7,108 nucleotides of DNA from an uncultured Desulfobulbaceae bacterium. GTDB lineage: Bacteria; Desulfobacterota; Desulfobulbia; Desulfobulbales; BM004. Of the stretch, positions 5,548 through 7,108 are shown piece by piece. The stretch is taken from positions 1 through 7,108 of the forward strand of contig CAMYJP010000301.1 in NCBI GenBank assembly GCA_947258675.1, in the 5' to 3' direction. How positions within the stretch are numbered: the stretch's first letter is position 1; each line of letters begins with the position of its first letter. The notes under the pieces were generated by a model that was not told where the DNA came from, searched no databases, and saw only the letters and a list, made by a program, of their open reading frames with translations. Made by a program: the position numbers and the translations under genes.

Positions 5548-5583
5548 GAAATGCTGATTGTTCCTGCAACCTGCAAGTTTCAT

Positions 5584-5894
5584 TATTGCCTTTTATGCAG
5601 TAACAATAGACAAACAAGCCAATTATCACTTGCACCCGAAAAATTTTATCACCAGATATTTTCGGTAATTTCATGTATGAAGTTAAGCTGTCCAAGCTAG
5701 GAAAAATGACATATCTGACTTCCGGTTTTATTAAAAAATCAGAAACATTATGGTATATTGATATGTTGCTGAAAAATATTGCTAATCAGTAGCCAACAGG
5801 ATAGTCATATTCCGCTTCAGCCCGGATATTCAGTGACGGCAGATTAATAAAATGTTTCCGAATAGAAACCAATTGAATGTAACACTGCATTATT
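5584..5894. other. Divergent intergenic region, 311 bp, no gene
   Basis: This AT-rich region separates the HDOD-GGDEF gene (minus) from the PP-loop gene (plus). It contains an inverted repeat CCGAAAA/TTTTCGG (5636-5642, 5659-5665) with a 16-base loop, an imperfect dyad TCTGA/TCAGA (5714-5718, 5739-5743), and one plus-strand promoter candidate. I recognise no small gene, tRNA, c-di-GMP riboswitch or other named leader. Confidence 0.5.
5731..5759 (+). promoter_or_regulatory. Candidate extended -10 promoter for the PP-loop gene
   Basis: TATATT (5754-5759) is preceded by TGG (5751-5753), matching the extended -10 form TGn-TATAAT. TTAAAA (5731-5736) lies 17 bases upstream as a weak -35. The transcript would have a leader of roughly 130 nucleotides. 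The dyad TCTGA/TCAGA overlaps the -35 area and could be an operator. Confidence 0.35.
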
Positions 5895-6908
5895 ATGTCA
5901 CCATCAAATATTAAAGCAATCGGCCTTTACTCTGGGGGCCTGGACAGCACCCTTGCCTGTCGGGTTATCATGGCGCAAGGCATCAAAGTTATTGCCGTAA
6001 AATTTATTAGTCCATTTTTCGGCTATGACCTTTTATCCCGACAGGAAGAACATATAAATGAAATCAAATCCAAATTCGATATTGATCTGCGCCTGGAGGA
6101 CATTACCGAGGATTACCTACAAATGCTTGGCAATCCATCCCACGGCTATGGCAAAAATTTCAACCCATGCATCGACTGCAAAATTCTCATCTTATCCAAA
6201 GCCCGCGGCCTAATGGAGGAGTTAGGAGCCTCCTTTCTTCTTACCGGTGAGGTAGTTGGACAAAGACCGATGTCGCAGAGGCGGGACACTTTACGGGTCA
6301 TAGAACGTGACAGTGGCTGTGAAGATATTCTGCTGAGACCTCTTTGCGCAAAGCTCCTGAATCCCACTAAACCTGAGTTGGAAGGGCTCATTGACCGTGA
6401 GCAGCTTCTTGATTTCAGCGGGCGAACTCGCATACCACAAATGCAGTTGGCGGAACAGTTTGGAATCAAAGATTATCCGAGTCCCGCGGGTGGATGTACG
6501 CTTACCGATCCGATTCTGGGAAGCCGCATTGAACGCTATTTTAAAGAAAACAAAACCATCAATGCAGAAGATATACGTTTCATGTTGGTTGGAAGGCAAT
6601 TCAGACTTCCACACGGGGGCTGGCTGGCTGTGGGACGCAATGAACTAGAGAATAAACGGGTATCTGGCCTGCAACAGCCGGGCGATTACCTGATCAAGCT
6701 ACAGGATAGACCAGGTCCCACAGCAATATTGCGGTATGCTGATCACCCTGATGATCTGCTTTCTGCTGCAGGTATTGTAGTACGATATGGGAAAAAAATA
6801 CCTGACGAATCCGTTGAAACGACAGTGAATCTGGAACAAAATAAACAAATTACATCACTGGTAACAGGTCCCTTGGATGATACAATTTATCAACCTTGGA
6901 AGAGCTAA
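5895..6908 (+). CDS. PP-loop ATPase of the tRNA-thiolation type with a C-terminal extra domain
   Basis: The first half of this 337-residue protein is an N-type PP-loop ATPase. SGGLDS (13-18) is the ATP pyrophosphate-binding loop, as in MnmA, ThiI and related enzymes that adenylate an RNA base before sulfur transfer. NPCIDCK (90-96) has a CxxC pair, and C201 in SPAGGCTLTDP is a second conserved-looking cysteine. These resemble the paired catalytic cysteines of MnmA, but the MnmA signature near the second cysteine and the MnmA C-terminal barrel are missing, so it is not orthologous MnmA. From about residue 225, DIRFMLVGRQFRLP and GGWLAVGRNELEN begin a separate C-terminal domain that resembles the NFACT-R-like RNA-binding module I associate with such proteins; this is from memory. 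A role in RNA thiolation is likely, but the target nucleoside is unknown. ATG 5895 sits just before the PP-loop strand; no good Shine-Dalgarno is visible. The stop is followed after 4 bases by a heptamer-period array. Confidence 0.87.
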   Translation: MSPSNIKAIGLYSGGLDSTLACRVIMAQGIKVIAVKFISPFFGYDLLSRQEEHINEIKSKFDIDLRLEDITEDYLQMLGNPSHGYGKNFNPCIDCKILILSKARGLMEELGASFLLTGEVVGQRPMSQRRDTLRVIERDSGCEDILLRPLCAKLLNPTKPELEGLIDREQLLDFSGRTRIPQMQLAEQFGIKDYPSPAGGCTLTDPILGSRIERYFKENKTINAEDIRFMLVGRQFRLPHGGWLAVGRNELENKRVSGLQQPGDYLIKLQDRPGPTAILRYADHPDDLLSAAGIVVRYGKKIPDESVETTVNLEQNKQITSLVTGPLDDTIYQPWKS

Positions 6909-6912
6909 AATT

Positions 6913-7108
6913 ACCCCAATTCTCCACTTTTACTACCCCCTGACTCCTGTCTCATCGCACCTCGAACCTCGTACCTTATACCTTTTCCCCCACACCTCAA
7001 ACCGACCTAATAATCAATATTCAATTGATAATAATTAATACTCAATGTCTCCAGCCCCTGTTACCTGACTCATAGATCCACGCACCTCGTTCCTCGAACC
7101 TTTCCCCA
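6913..7108 (-). repeat. Third degenerate 7-bp-period array, about 28 units, running to the window edge
   Basis: From 4 bases after the PP-loop stop codon, the plus strand divides into 7-base units nearly free of G. Clear examples are CGCACCT, CGAACCT (6956-6969) and CGTACCT, TATACCT (6970-6983). An AT-rich stretch follows in the same register: AATCAAT, ATTCAAT (7012-7025), then AATTAAT, ACTCAAT (7033-7046). The C-rich type returns at 7081-7101 (CGCACCT, CGTTCCT, CGAACCT) with the register off by one base. GCCCCTG (7054-7060) is the exact reverse complement of the CAGGGGC unit after recN (3608-3614). The orientation equals that of the array at 3876-3980. No coding capacity was found. Confidence 0.72.

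Noticed and set aside
5640..5894. c-di-GMP or other riboswitch in the leader of the PP-loop gene
   Set aside because: I could not find the conserved motifs of a GEMM or other named riboswitch.
6146..6614. Two minus-strand ORFs inside the PP-loop gene
   Set aside because: They overlap each other and the well-supported plus-strand gene, with no family resemblance.
1..7108. Defence island, retroelement, insertion sequence or prophage
   Set aside because: No transposase, integrase, reverse transcriptase, nuclease-toxin or phage gene is seen; all five genes have housekeeping or signalling roles.

Overview
The window is about 7.1 kb of bacterial chromosome of moderate-to-low GC content. It holds five protein-coding genes, none cut by the window edges, and unusually structured DNA around several gene ends. 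A selenocysteine-encoding SelW/Rdx-type gene, an HDOD-GGDEF signalling protein, and short-period intergenic repeats all suggest an anaerobic Gram-negative of the former Deltaproteobacteria (Desulfobacterota). That placement is inference from gene content; no phylogenetic marker was tested.

Layout: 1-119 holds inverted repeats. 120-1334 (minus) is a dGTPase-like HD-domain dNTP triphosphohydrolase. 1335-1637 is a divergent intergenic region with a candidate plus-strand promoter. 1638-1859 (plus) is a small selenoprotein of the SelW/Rdx family, interrupted by an in-frame TGA that is read here as selenocysteine; a gene caller that treats TGA as stop sees only a truncated 60-residue ORF. 1960-3602 (plus) is recN, complete in every motif but split between two frames by a -1 shift exactly at a dnaX-type A AAA AAG heptamer. 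3608-3794 is a near-perfect tandem array of a 7-bp unit. 3876-3980 is a degenerate 7-bp-period array in the opposite orientation. 3979-5532 (minus) is an HDOD-GGDEF protein, probably a diguanylate cyclase. 5533-5894 is a divergent intergenic region. 5895-6908 (plus) is a PP-loop (adenine nucleotide alpha-hydrolase) protein of the tRNA-thiolation type with an extra C-terminal domain. 6913-7108 is a third degenerate 7-bp array.

The genes do not form one pathway. dGTPase and RecN both bear on DNA integrity (nucleotide pools, double-strand break repair). The selenoprotein lies 100 bp upstream of recN on the same strand and may share its transcript. HDOD-GGDEF points to cyclic-di-GMP signalling and the PP-loop protein to RNA sulfur modification.

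The points most worth a second look are the hidden selenoprotein with a SECIS-like hairpin, the recN frame break at a canonical slippery heptamer, and a family of 7-bp-period arrays that starts or ends within about ten bases of three of the stop codons in the window. I see no CRISPR array, transposase, phage gene, tRNA, rRNA or recognisable defence system.
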